Source: Kitagawia praeruptora (taxonomy: Eukaryota > Streptophyta > Magnoliopsida > Apiales > Apiaceae). From it: a DNA stretch of 64,000 bases. Position 1 is the stretch's first letter. Each line of letters begins with the position of its first letter. Positions 43,180 through 54,034 of the stretch are shown here, piece by piece. The stretch spans positions 63,411,501-63,475,500 of the forward strand of contig CM075354.1 of the NCBI GenBank assembly GCA_037693485.1. Direction: 5' to 3'. The position numbers and the translations under genes were made by a program. Under the pieces are notes generated by a model. That model made no database searches, was not told the DNA's origin, and worked only from the letters and a program-made list of their open reading frames with translations.

Positions 43180-43329
43180 CTGACTCATTACCCAATAAAC
43201 ATCCATGTGTCTGAGTTAGAACCCCTGACATTTGGTCTGTTAAACTTGACATATGATGTTTGGTACTAAATGGCGTTAAATAATTCTGATTATTCCGATC
43301 TAGTGCAGAAACACACTGACTTGCAACAT
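43180..43329 (-). pseudogene. Helitron N-terminal exon (copy 1 of a duplicated pair)
   Basis: The minus strand encodes DVASQCVSALDRNNQNYLTP and MSGVLTQTHGCLLGNESG. It ends at a donor-like GTCAG/GTATATTT. The pattern AxxxPLSALDxNYL and QTHGxxLxNxSG is shared with 42800-42939. Confidence 0.5.
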
Positions 43330-43468
43330 CTAGTAAAAATCATAGGAAAAAAAATTATATCATTATAATCATAAAAAAGGTACAATAAAATATGAAGAAC
43401 TCACTATGATTTGTAATCCTTGTTTGACAGTGCAAAGAATAACTTTCTAAGTTGAATTTAGTATATAC

Positions 43469-43582
43469 CTCCAATTATTGGGGTCAAGTTTGGATGAACG
43501 TTTTCTGAGTTTGTTAGTCGTTGATGTGAGCTTGATAAAGATCCGACAAACTTTTCTATTGGATTCACTCGTCTTCTCAAAA
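43469..43582 (-). pseudogene. Helitron N-terminal exon
   Basis: Between ATATACAG (acceptor-like) and GGAG/GTATATAC (donor-like) the minus strand reads LRRRVNPIEKFVGSLSSSHQ and NVHPNLTPIIGG without stops. Ser/Thr/Pro-rich text with an RRRV start is common in the variable N-terminus of plant Helitron proteins. A further small exon (SSLADQISPTSIKP) lies at about 43671-43719. Confidence 0.45.
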
Positions 43583-43871
43583 CTGTATATTTATGTAAAT
43601 AAAATGAACTAACAACAAGAACTCAGATACAATACTTGAATAATACACATCAACCATAGAACATACCAGGTTTTATCGAGGTTGGAGATATTTGGTCAGC
43701 TAAAGATGAATGTTTGGAACCTAATACAAAGAAACTAATGAGTTGTTCAACATAAAATGACCTGATATTAAATAAAATCAAGTTGATCATACTAACCCAA
43801 CAAATACGAACGAGACACTGTGTTCTCATTTATTGTATCCATATGAAATATGATTTTGTAATCAATTGAAA

Positions 43872-44353
43872 TGTTAGATATTGATTCAAGTGATATCAGG
43901 ATCTGGATTGTTACTGATCAGATACTGATGCTGACATCATCAGTAATACAACGTCAGTATGAAGGTATCATCAGGATTAGAAGCTGGTCAGGATTTCGTG
44001 AAGATTCTCATCAGACCAGAGATCAAGGAAGATTGATATGTCGGTTGCTAATTTGTAGGAAGGCAGCTATCATACAAGATATTCATTCAGAGTAATATGT
44101 AATTGATTCAGAATATCTTGTAATTGATAGTACAACTGTGTACGCTAAAACACTTGATAGTAATGGCATACACAAGTTATCTTGTAACCTAGCAGCTCTT
44201 AAGAACATAGGGATTTCTTAAGAGAGTTTGTAATAGTTTTATATCAGAATTAATAAAGCTGTTATTGATTCATACTTGTGTTATTTCTATTTAAGTCGAA
44301 AATCTTATACAATTGTATTCAACCCCCCTTCTACAATTGTTAATTACTGGGCA
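43872..44353 (+). repeat. 5' LTR of element G
   Basis: It starts TGTTAGATATTG and ends near TACTGGGCA, five bases before the primer site. It contains ACCCCCCTTCTACA near the end, the counterpart of the tract in the LTR of A, and several words such as ATACTGATG and ATCAGGAT. The end points are inferred, as the second LTR is not visible. Confidence 0.7.
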
Positions 44354-44358
44354 AAAAT

Positions 44359-44370
44359 TGGTATCAGAGC
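44359..44370 (+). promoter_or_regulatory. Primer-binding site of element G
   Basis: TGGTATCAGAGC, matching initiator-Met tRNA as in A, B and H. Confidence 0.9.
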
Positions 44371-44404
44371 AAACTGATTAATAGTAATCAGAAATGATCT
44401 TAAA

Positions 44405-46737
44405 ATGTCGACAAGCAAGTATGAAAGCATTAAGATTCCCATTCTCAAGAAAACTGAGTATCCAACATGGAGGGTGAAGATGTTGATGTATCTGGAAGCT
44501 ACTGATCCTGACTATCTTGACAGGATCAATGATGGACCATTTCTTCCAACAAGATTAGTTGCAAGAACTGAGACTGTTGCTGAACACTATGTCATCAAGG
44601 CAAAGAGTGAGTGGACTCCAGAAGAAAAGGCTCAAGTGCTCAAAGATGTAAAGGTAAAAAAATATTTTGCATAACAGTCTTGATAATGTCATGTCAAATA
44701 GGGTAATAGCATGCAAGACTGCAAAGGAAATTTGGGATACCTTGGAAACTCAATGCCAAGGTACTGAATCTATCAAAAGAAATAGAAGGGCTATGTTGAT
44801 TCAGGAGTATGAACAATTCGATGCTGAATCTGATGAAAGCCTTACTGATATGTATGATAGATTTCTGACACTGCTGGACAATCTATCTCTAGTTGGCAAA
44901 GAGTATGATCCAGAGGATTCAAATACCAAGTTTTTTAAGAGCTCTAACTGAGGAGTGGGATACTCAAGCTTCAATCATAAGGCATAAATATGATCTGGAG
45001 ATGTTGTCTCTTGATGAAGTTTATGGGATGCTTAGAACCAATGATTTCGAGGTTCAACAAAGAAAGAATAAGAAGAATGTCAAGGCAAAATCTGTTGCTT
45101 TAAATGTTGAATCAAAATCAAAGGGAAAAGCTGAGGAGGTTTCTAGCAGAAAGAGTAGAGTTGTAGAGTCAATTCCTGATGACTCATCATCAGATACTGA
45201 TGCTAAGTCTGATTCTGATACTGATGATGACTCTACTGATTCTGATATGATGGAGATGGTTGCTATGATAGTCAAGGGCTTCAAGAAGATGAAGTTCAGA
45301 AAGGCTAGGAAGCAAGGTAAGTTCCAGAAGAAAACCTCCAATGCTGACAAAGACAGGTACAAGAAGAAAGAAGACAAAAGAGGCAAATTTGACAAGTCAA
45401 AAGTCAGATGTTACAACTGTGATGGAATGGGTCATTTTGCAACTGAGTGCAAAAAGGCAAAGACCAAAGCTCTTATCTCATCAAGCAAGGATTGGATGGA
45501 CTCTTCCTCAGAATCTGAAGAAGAAAAGGTGAATTATGCATTAATGGCTAATACTGATGAGGCTGTTGTTGCTGCTGAAAATAAGGTATCTGAAACCTTG
45601 TTTGATTTTGATACGAATAATGTCTCTGAGTTAAAGTCATTTCTTAAGTCTCTGCATATCAGCTTTAGGAGTCAAACTCTTGAAAATACTAGAATAAAAT
45701 CTCAAATGGCAGAGGTAACTAAAAGAAATGATCATTTAGAAGCGGAGTTAATTTTCTTGCAGGAAGTTCAAACAGAATGTGATAATGCTAAACACATGAA
45801 ACTTGAAATATAGTTTAAATGTAATGAACTTGAAATGCAACTTAAGTATGCATATGAAAAACTTAGAACTTGGACACACTCTGGAACAAAAACTCATGAA
45901 ATTATCACAGATAAAAACTGGAAAGAGTGTCTAGGTTACAAGCCAGAGAATGAGAAAAAGAACAAGGAAAAAGTTGTTTCATCTAATCCAGGAAGAGTTG
46001 TTATTAATGACTCAACCAATCCAAAAACCTATAGATATGTTACAGACAGAAAAAAGACTAAATTAAAGCCTGTGAATTATGTGTATACAAAGAATCCCAA
46101 ATCAATTACTGAAGAGGGATCCACTTCTGCACAAAATTCAAAATTAAAGTCTGTCCAAAACAAGAATGTAGGTCTTTTGTCAAAGAAACAACTGAGAGAA
46201 AGAATCTGTGAAGTTACAGATAAAAAGAGAGTTCCTACTGCTAAAAGAAACAGGAATGGTAAAGTTGGAATAAACAAAGAGAATAATTATGAGTATATTC
46301 CAAATGCACCAAGAAAGATATGTTTTAATTGTGGTAACTCTAATCATCTTGCTATTGACTGCAGGAGGAGTAAGAAGAAGACTACTGTAATTCCTAATTA
46401 GTCTGACATTAGGAATAGGACAATATTTTATAAACCACAAAATCCTTGTTTTCATTGTGGTAGTAAATGGCATTCTATTTATATGTGTGAAGAATATCAT
46501 AATTTGTACTACAATGTGTATGAACCATTGCCAAAGTTCAATAAAAGTGCAAATTCTGGTAAAACAAAGAATGAGAATTTTAAGCATTCATCTGTTAACT
46601 CTGATGATAACAAAATAAATTCTAAAGGAGGTAATCCTAAAGAAAATATTTTTGTTAAGAAAACTTCTGCTGCTAAAAATGTTAAATTGCATGCTAAAAG
46701 AACCCAACAAGTGTGGGTTCTTAAAAATTCTAACTGA
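44405..46737 (+). pseudogene. Gag of element G, with frameshifts and stops
   Basis: Blocks at 44405-44674, 44667-44951, 44893-45813, 45835-46401 and 46483-46737 together cover a full gag. The copia gag region is seen as YPTWRVKMLMYLEATDPDYL, AKEIWDTLETQCQGT and TDMYDRFLTLLDNL. Frameshifts fall near 44665 and 44935, and stops near 45811 and 46399. All three zinc knuckles have their Cys and His residues: CYNCDGMGHFATEC, CFNCGNSNHLAIDC and CFHCGSKWHSIYMC. The end is QVWVLKNSN. An Asp/Ser-rich stretch encoded near 45170-45250 precedes the first knuckle. Confidence 0.88.
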
Positions 46738-46754
46738 GTTCTTTGTGATTCTGA

Positions 46755-49700
46755 TTGCAGGGTAAAAAGAAAAATGTGTTAGTCATGGACAGTGGATGCT
46801 CTGTGCACATGACAAGAAACAAATCCCTGCTATCAGAATTTGAGGAGAGAGCTGGCCCAACTGTGTCTTATGGAGATGGCAACATTGGATGAACTTTGGG
46901 ATATGGCAATATAATCATTGGGAATGTCATCATTGAAAAAGTAGCTCTGGTGAAAGGACTCAAACACAATCTTCTGAGTGTTAGTCAAATCACAGACAGA
47001 GGTTATCATGTCAACTTCTATGATACTCACTTTGAAGTGATCAGCAAGGCATCAGGAAAAGTTGCTCTAACTGGTCAAAGGCATGGTAACATTTATGAAG
47101 CCAACATCTACACTGATACTGATGAACCCACTACATGTCTCATCAGTAAAGCATCAGTAGATGAAAGTTGGAATTGGCACAAGAAGCTTTCTCATCTTAA
47201 TTTCAACAATATAAATGAGTTGGTAAAGAAAGACTTAGTAAGAGGATTACCAAAGGTACTGTATACTCTAGATGGACTTTGTGATGCTTGTTAGAAGGCT
47301 AAACAAAGAAGGACATCTTTTAAGAGTAAGACAGAATCCTCAATTGATGAACCATATCACATGCTTCACCTTGACTTATTTGGACCAGTCAATATAATGT
47401 CCATCAGCAAGAAGAGGTACACTCTAGTTATTGTTGATGAATATACTAGATATACCTAGGTGTATTTTCTACATAGAAAAGATGAAATGACTGAAATACT
47501 ACTTGACCATGTAAGACTCATTGAGACTGGCACAAGGTATAAAGTCAAGATTTTAAGAAGTGATAATGGAACTGAATTCAAGAATTCAGCAATGGAAGAG
47601 TTCTACAAATACAAAGGAATAGTTCAACAATTCTCTGCTCCAGGCACACCCCAGCAAAATGGAGTGGTTGAAAGAAAGAACAGAACTCTTATTGAAGCTG
47701 GCAGAACTATGTTGGAGGAATCAAAACTACCTACATATTTTTGGGCAGAAGCAGTCAACACAGCATGCTACACTCAGAACATTACACTGATCAACAGACA
47801 TGGTGTAACTCCTTATCAGATGATCAAGGAAAAGAAGCCAAGTCTGAAGCATTTGCATGTATTTGGCTGTAAGTGCTTTGTTCTAAGACCTCATCCTGAA
47901 TAGTTGGGAAAATTCGAGACTAAAGCTGATGAGGGCATCTTTATTGGCTATCCATCATCAAGAGCCTTTAAAGTCTACAATCTAAGAACAAAGACAGTCA
48001 TGGAGTCTATAAATGTATATTTCAATGATAAGAAGATTACAGGAATTGCTGAAGACTTACATGATAGCTTAATTTTTGCAAATGAAGCTTCCAAGAATTC
48101 TGATGAAATCTTATCAGATACTGATAATCCATAAAATCCTGACGATCCAGTTATTACTGATGTAACACAGATTATTGATGGGATTGCAAATGTTGAGGGG
48201 GAGCAATAACAAGAGACCATCAACATTGAATCAAATCAAACATCATGAGGAGATTCATCAGAAACAGATTCAAGTGACAATTCTGAAAGTAGATCAGAAA
48301 CAGATAGCAATATCTCAGGGGGAGCTTCTAGCAACACTAGTTCTTTTGAAGATAACACCAATCCAGGGGAAGCATCAAATTCAAGGAATGATCTACCACC
48401 AGCAAGGAAATGGACTAAAAGCCATACTCCTGATTTAATTATTGGGAATCCTGAAGTAGGTGTTAGAACCAGAAGTGCAACTCAAAATGAATGTCTTTAT
48501 CATAACTTTCTGTCAAAGGAGGAACCTAAGAAAGTTGAAGATGCACTCAAGGATGCTGATTGGGTTATGGCTATGCAAGAAGAACTAAATGAGTTTGAAA
48601 GAAATGAAGTCTGGAAACTAGTACCAAGGCCAAAAGGAAGGTCAATTGTAGGTACAAAGTGGGTGTTCAGAAACAAGATAGATTCAGATGGCACCATTAT
48701 TAGAAATAAAGCAAGACTAGTTGCAAAGGGATATTCTCAACAGGAAGGAATAGACCATGATGAGACATTTGCTCCTGTTGCAAGATTGGAAGCTATCAGA
48801 ATCTTTCTGGCATATGCAGCCCATAAGAAATTTAAAGTTCTCCAGATGGATGTGAAAAGTGCTTTTCTCAATGGAGAATTAGAAGAGGAAGTTTATGTTG
48901 AACAACCTCCTGGCTTCGTTGATTTAAAACATCCAGATTATGTCTACAGACTGGATAAAGAACTTTATGGACTAAAGCAAGCTCCAAGAGCCTGGTATGA
49001 AACATTGGCTCAATTCTTACTGGAAAGTGGATTCAAAAGAGGTACAATTGATAAAACCTTGTTTTATTTGAATTATGGTAAGGATTTGCTGTTAGTTCAA
49101 ATTTACGTTGATGATATCATTTTTGGGTCAACTAACTCCAAATTATGTGAGAAGTTTTCAAAGCTAATGCAGTCTAGATATCAAATGAGCATGATGGGAG
49201 AGATGAGCTATTTCTTAGGTTTGCAAGTTAAACAAACTGATGATGGGATTTTTATCAATCAGGCAAAATACACAAAGAACCTCTTGAAGAAGTTTAACAT
49301 GCAAGACCACTCTACTGCATCAACTCCCATAGCTACAGGTACCAAGCTTGATCCTAGTCAAGGTACTGAGGTAGATGTAACCAATTATAGAGGTATGATT
49401 GGCTCACTTTTGTATCTAACTTCTAGTAGACCAGATATCATGTATGCAACCTGTCTATGTGCAAGATTTCAGGCAAATCCCAGAGAGCCACATCTGATTG
49501 CAGTCAAAAGGATTTTCAGATACTTGAAAGGCATACCATCTCTTGGCCTTTGGTATGCTAGGGAATCTGATTTTAATTTATGTGGTTATTCAGATGCTGA
49601 TTTTGCAGGCTGCAAAATAGACAGAAAAAGTACTTCAGGCAGTTGTCAGTTTCTTGGAGGAAGACTTGTTTCTTGGTTTAGTAAAAAGCAAAAGTCTATC

Positions 49701-50051
49701 TCTACATCAACTGCAAAAGCTGAGTACATTGCTGCTGGAAGCTATTGTGCTCAGATTATGTGGATGAGAAATCAGCTAATGGACTATGGTTTGTCATATT
49801 CAAAAATACCTATTTATTGTGATAACGAAAGTGCTATTGCTATGACAGGAAATCCAGTACAGCATTCTCTTACTAAACATATCAGTATCAGATATCATTT
49901 TATAAGAGAGCAAGTGATGGAAGGGACAATTGAGTTACACTTTGTTCCTACTGATCAACAGCTAGCTGATATATTCACCAAGCCAATTCCTGAAGCTACG
50001 TTTACAAAGTTGGTGAATGAACTGGGAATGGTAAACTATGATAGTTTCTGA
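46755..50051 (+). pseudogene. Pol of element G, stops in the N-terminal half
   Basis: The frame opens at TTGCAGGGT. Protease MDSGCSVHMTR, integrase LDLFGPVN, RSDNGTEFKN and QQNGVVERKNR, and the linker are interrupted by stops near 46890, 47292, 47457, 47901, 48132 and 48207. Several of these replace Gln or Trp. From 48567 to 50051 the frame is open and carries the RVT_2 core with YVDDIIFGS and RNase H. RNase H has AKAEY where the sister elements have AEAEY, so a residue of the conserved catalytic block is changed. The end is ELGMVNYDSF. Confidence 0.9.
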
Positions 50052-50530
50052 GAACAGAGAAAGATCAAATACTGATACTCGTCGAATCCTGATGCATTTC
50101 GAATCCTGATGAAAAGTCAATCCTGACTTCAGTCAAACATCGAATACTGATGCAACATTTCACTTATCAGTAATGTATTTTAGTACTTTGCTTATTGCTC
50201 TGTTTTCCTGATATACTTGTGACTATTGAACTTGTTAATAAGGTGATTACTTTAATTAGTTTTCATGTTTATTTCTTCGATTCAATTATTTAAAGAACAA
50301 GTTCAATGAAGAAAATAATGAATAAGATTAGAGAAACAAAATTTTTCATTGATAATAAGAAAGAAATTACATTCATAGATTACATCTTTTTGTTCTCTAT
50401 CTACTAATCTATTCAACAGGGAAATAAAGTCCAAACCACTCCATTGTTAACAGCCATCCCAGATCCTATCTTTGCCACTTTGTTTGGATGGAAGTTGAAA
50501 GGGATAAGGTTATTTTTGGTGACATATTCA
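50052..50530. other. Gap of element G between pol and the divergent ORF
   Basis: No gene. It contains several copies of AATCCTGATG, AATACTGATG and related words at 50070-50180. Confidence 0.6.
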
Positions 50531-50788
50531 TTAACAATGGTTGGAGGTGTTGGATGAGGATGCCTTAGAGGAAAGCCATGCTAATGTTGCCTGGAGAGCA
50601 GCATCGATGTCAATCACTTTTGCAGGTCTTTCTTTCTTGATTTCTTCAAGACCAGCATCCATCTGCAACCACAAAGTCTCAAGTTGTCTTTCCCAGTTGA
50701 AAGCATCAAACTCTTCATGAGTGTAACTGAAGATATCTCTATTCTCGACGAGATGGAGATTCTTTTCTTTGATGGTGAGGTTCGACAT
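50531..50788 (-). CDS. Divergent small ORF inside element G, function unknown
   Basis: An 85-residue frame opposite to the direction of the element lies between pol and the aORF. It begins MSNLTIKEKNLHLVENRD after a CT-rich leader (CCCTTCTTCTCTCTTG and onward), which resembles a plant 5' untranslated region. It is helical and acidic, with a Trp-rich patch (FNWERQLETLWLQMD) and a Ser-rich end. Element A has an ORF with the same place and orientation. It could be chance, but the leader and conserved layout argue for a real gene. Confidence 0.42.
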   Translation of the reverse strand: MSNLTIKEKNLHLVENRDIFSYTHEEFDAFNWERQLETLWLQMDAGLEEIKKERPAKVIDIDAALQATLAWLSSKASSSNTSNHC

Positions 50789-51272
50789 CTCTTTTGCTAG
50801 GATATTTTATGAGAAGAGCTTTTGGTTTACAAGAGAGAAGAAGGGTTAAAAAGATAGTAGACAAGTCCCTAGACGTTAAATAGAGAAAGTAGTGGAACGA
50901 GAATATGAAACGCTTCATATTCTGGTGTTGGTACCAGGTATTTTTAGATTGTGATGTTTTAATTTCTTCAATTAAAACAAATTACCAAGCTTTTTTTTCT
51001 CTTATACTTATGTAAGTATATACTTACAATTTGGAAATCATTTCGCGTGCAGTTATCACCACTCTTACACGTAATTTGGTCCATTAATTATGTGTGCACG
51101 AGTCGATTACTAACACCTGTCCTTGAGATATCATTAGTTATGTCTAAAATCAATTTAGTTTTCTAAATTGATTCTTTTATTCTCAAAGTATCAGTATTGT
51201 ATCGTCTTTTCTACTTTGTGCAAACATAAACCCTAACTGCTAAAGAATACAAAATCTCTTCGTTCAACCACA
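50789..51272. promoter_or_regulatory. Promoter-like spacer between divergent ORFs of element G
   Basis: A 484-base spacer separates two ORFs that start back to back. On the aORF side an exact telo-box AAACCCTAA lies at 51228-51236, 36 bases before the ATG. ACGT-containing words (TTACACGTAATT) occur near 51066. Polypyrimidine leaders occur on both sides. A shared bidirectional promoter is inferred. Confidence 0.4.
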
Positions 51273-51936
51273 ATGGAAAATCAATTGTTTGCAAACAGTA
51301 AAGTTGTCGTCAATGGTGTTACTTTTGCACCTAATAATTTTGTTGTTGTTCTTGATCATCAGGACTTGACGAATGATTTTCATATCATTCAAGATTTCTT
51401 GGCCTCAAGTCCAATTAACTATGCATTAACACAACCTTCCAAAGTTTCTTTTAAGAGTGTTATGCAGGTATGGTCAACAGCAGTTTTTGGCGAAGGTATG
51501 ACAACAAAGAATCCGTACATGTCCTTTGAGTACAATGGTACTACTTATAAAATGACTCCAGAGGTGATAGAGAAAGCTCTTCAACTACCATTTCTCAATG
51601 GCAAACAAGCAGAAAGTGATTCTGATGCTACACTTCTTGATTTTGCAAAGAGTCTTGGAATCAAAGGACAACCAATGAAGTTTGGGGATTTATACAGAAC
51701 AAAGCTTAAGAAGGAATGGAATTTCTTCTCTGATACTATCAGTCGCTGTTTTCTGAATAAAGTCTCTAACTTTGATGCATTGCCTTCAGCTTCAGTTCAA
51801 ATTGGGTACTCTCTAATTCATGAAACTCCTTTTGATTATGGATTATTTCTTTTGAAAGCCTTTTATGCTAGAAAAATAGAAAAGTGTGGATATGTCTGTT
51901 TTATTAGAATCTTTCAATTGATATTCTCATATTTAT
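51273..51936 (+). pseudogene. N-terminal part of the accessory ORF of element G, cut by element H
   Basis: About 220 residues remain before the insertion of element H at 51937. Residues 34-55 read NDFHIIQDFLASSPINYALT, close to the start of the A protein. KEW is at residues 147-149 in LKKEWNFFSDTISRCF, followed by QIGYSLIHETPFDYG. It is thus the ortholog-like copy of the aORF in A, B and H. The frame runs into the LTR of H and stops there. Confidence 0.75.
51932..51936. repeat. Probable target-site duplication of element H (left copy)
   Basis: TTTAT directly precedes the LTR of H. The right copy is beyond the window, so this is inferred. Confidence 0.55.
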
Positions 51937-52452
51937 TGTTAGGTCGAATACACAAAAAGCAATCAAATACTGTATGAGTAACTTAACAAGAACACACTGT
52001 TTAACAATTTAAAACTGTTTGGAATTAACAATTCCTCTCTCAGTGATGTAAATATCACAGAGAGCTGCTTAGGTTACAATCAATGAATTTCTCAAATGTT
52101 CGACTACCCTTCTAGGGTTAACCTAACTGTATTTATAGAACATACAGCTTCGTACAATCAGTAACTGATTCTCCTATAATCAAGCTATACAATTGATATC
52201 AATCACGATTGTTCCAGTCTTCCAAGTCAACTCAATCTCTTTGACAGCTTTCCAATCTTCAAAGATATTGCTTCCATATTTATCTTGCATCAACCTTTAA
52301 ACACTGTTGACTCTTCAGACAATATCGCTACAGAGTTTACCAACCTCTGTTGCGCTTCTAGTCAGTGTTTAACTAAACTCTGACTGCTTCCTGCTAAACT
52401 CTGTTTTCTGACTTTAGCTACCAAACACTGTTCTCATCAATCATTTCTAACA
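51937..52452 (-). repeat. 3' LTR of element H
   Basis: The plus strand begins TGTTAGGTCGAATACAC and ends TTTCTAACA. It matches 63592-64000 as far as that copy is visible. Confidence 0.94.
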
Positions 52453-52463
52453 ATCTCCCCCAA
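52453..52463 (-). promoter_or_regulatory. Polypurine tract of element H
   Basis: The minus strand reads TTGGGGGAGAT directly before the 3' LTR. Confidence 0.88.
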
Positions 52464-52606
52464 CTTGTCCATTAGCAAGAATGTACAAGTTTACAGTAAA
52501 TGATGATGTCAAAACAAATACAAAGTTTTACAGTGTTTAACATACAAACAGAGTTTAAGCTATTACTTAACAAATTCTACAGAAAATAAGAAAATTCTTA
52601 CAGACT

Positions 52607-53875
52607 TTAATTTCTAATCTCTTGCAGATCAGGCATTGTTCTGAGATAGTCTATAAGCAACCTTCTTTCAGCATTTTCAAGCTCTATCTGCATAGCTTCC
52701 TTGATTTCTCTCAACTGAGGATCATTCTCATCAGTTTGATAGATAGCAGCTCTAAGATCGTAGATTTTGTTTCTTCTCATTTCATTTCCCAGCCTTATGT
52801 ATTTCACTTCCTCAGATTTCACATTAAAATCCAGAACAGTGATTCCAAGATCAGTCTTCAGTTTTGTAGTCCCTTTCTCCATTTCTATCAAATTTCCATT
52901 CCAATCTCTGTATTTAGGAACATACTTGCTATTGAATTTCATTTGCCTTCTTGCAAGGTTTTGAATCATTCTTTGTTGAAGCACATTTGCAACTGACTGA
53001 GCTCTTTGATTTCTCACTCTGAAAATATACAGAACATATTCAAGTTCTTCCCAGTATTTTAATTCGATATCCTTTTCAGAAACTTTAAATACTGTTCCAT
53101 CAGCCATGAAATATAGCAAGAAATCCTTCTCTAGACTCTTCTGATATACAAGCTGTACTGACTCCAGTTTGTCTAAACTTTCTTGAGTGACACCACGACC
53201 TGGAACAGACAGTGAAGAAGGATCTCTAGGACCAACATATTGCCTTTTATCTCTGTGTGAGCCTATGCCTTCTTTGTTGTATCCAACTTTACCAGATAAA
53301 GCTCTACCATCAGTAAAATCCATTGGAATTGTAGCTTCTAGTCTTGAATCATGAGGAGCACCTCTCTTAAATGTTGATTTCAACTGAGAAGACAATAATG
53401 GTGTGGTCACAACTTGTGCAGCAACAGAGGTTGTGTCTTCATTTTTCTGTACAACATGTGTATCAACAGAGGTTGTAACAATACTTTTCAGCTTTTGCTT
53501 AGCTTCTGCATCTGTTGGTTTTCTAAATACTTGCATTCTTTGATTTGTACCAACTGGTTCTTTGATTTGAATGCCTTTAAGAACAGGCTTTGCAGCTTTA
53601 GCAACTTTCACATTCTTCTTTGCTTTTTCAGACTTTAGAGCTTTCAAATGCTTTTCTTGTAAACTCTTCTCTTCAGCTTTAGCATCTTCTAAAGTAACTC
53701 CTTCTGCATTCTCTTCCATGAAAAGCTTAACAGCTAACTCCTCATCAGTCTTTGGATTTGATATTAATTCCAAACTCTTAGTCTTTGAAGTACCTTGAGT
53801 TTCAGTGTTTATTCCAACAGACTGTGATTTAACAGATTTGCCAGATCTCAGAGTTTGCTTTTCAGAGTTTAACAC
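52607..53875 (-). CDS. C-terminal part of the accessory ORF of element H
   Basis: A 422-residue frame, in the same frame as the upstream aORF and separated only by the TAG at 54035-54037. The intervening codons are open and include DVKKGE, as in element A. The first 180 residues are Lys/Glu/Ser rich. Residues about 230-420 are compact and charged, with LEKDFLLYFMADGTVF, WEELEYVLYIFRVRNQRAQS and a helical end (AMQIELENAERRLLIDYL). Element A lacks this extension. No known family is recognised. It may be translated with the upstream part by readthrough or be lost. Confidence 0.55.
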   Translation of the reverse strand: MLNSEKQTLRSGKSVKSQSVGINTETQGTSKTKSLELISNPKTDEELAVKLFMEENAEGVTLEDAKAEEKSLQEKHLKALKSEKAKKNVKVAKAAKPVLKGIQIKEPVGTNQRMQVFRKPTDAEAKQKLKSIVTTSVDTHVVQKNEDTTSVAAQVVTTPLLSSQLKSTFKRGAPHDSRLEATIPMDFTDGRALSGKVGYNKEGIGSHRDKRQYVGPRDPSSLSVPGRGVTQESLDKLESVQLVYQKSLEKDFLLYFMADGTVFKVSEKDIELKYWEELEYVLYIFRVRNQRAQSVANVLQQRMIQNLARRQMKFNSKYVPKYRDWNGNLIEMEKGTTKLKTDLGITVLDFNVKSEEVKYIRLGNEMRRNKIYDLRAAIYQTDENDPQLREIKEAMQIELENAERRLLIDYLRTMPDLQEIRN

Positions 53876-54034
53876 CTTACTCTTATCACTTGCCCCTCCA
53901 TCTCCAGCATCATCCTTTTGAGTCAGAGTTTGAGAAACTTTGCATTTAGACTTAGCAACTCTCTCCCCCTTTTTGACATCATCAGGAATGAGTATGGATG
54001 TAATGAGCTCTAAAGAGTTAGCAATGGAATCCGC

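Larger units (their letters stand above)
26853..43871 (-). mobile_element. Element E: broken Helitron, split by element D
   Basis: Helitron replicase sequence occurs on the minus strand on both sides of element D: N-terminal exons between about 42800 and 43720, and the Rep N-terminal domain between 26853 and 27742. Helitron ends (TC start, hairpin and CTRR end) were not identified, so the limits given are only those of recognisable or intervening sequence. The helicase part is missing and may lie beyond B. E is the oldest layer of this nest. Confidence 0.65.
43872..51936 (+). mobile_element. Element G: decayed SIRE-like copia element, interrupted by element H
   Basis: On the plus strand: LTR, primer site, gag, pol, gap with a divergent ORF, and the start of the aORF. 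Element H interrupts the aORF at 51936. The remainder and the 3' LTR lie beyond the window. Frameshifts and many stops are present in gag and the first half of pol, while the reverse transcriptase half of pol is open. It is a relative of A, with which it shares the CTGATG-type repeated words. Confidence 0.88.
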
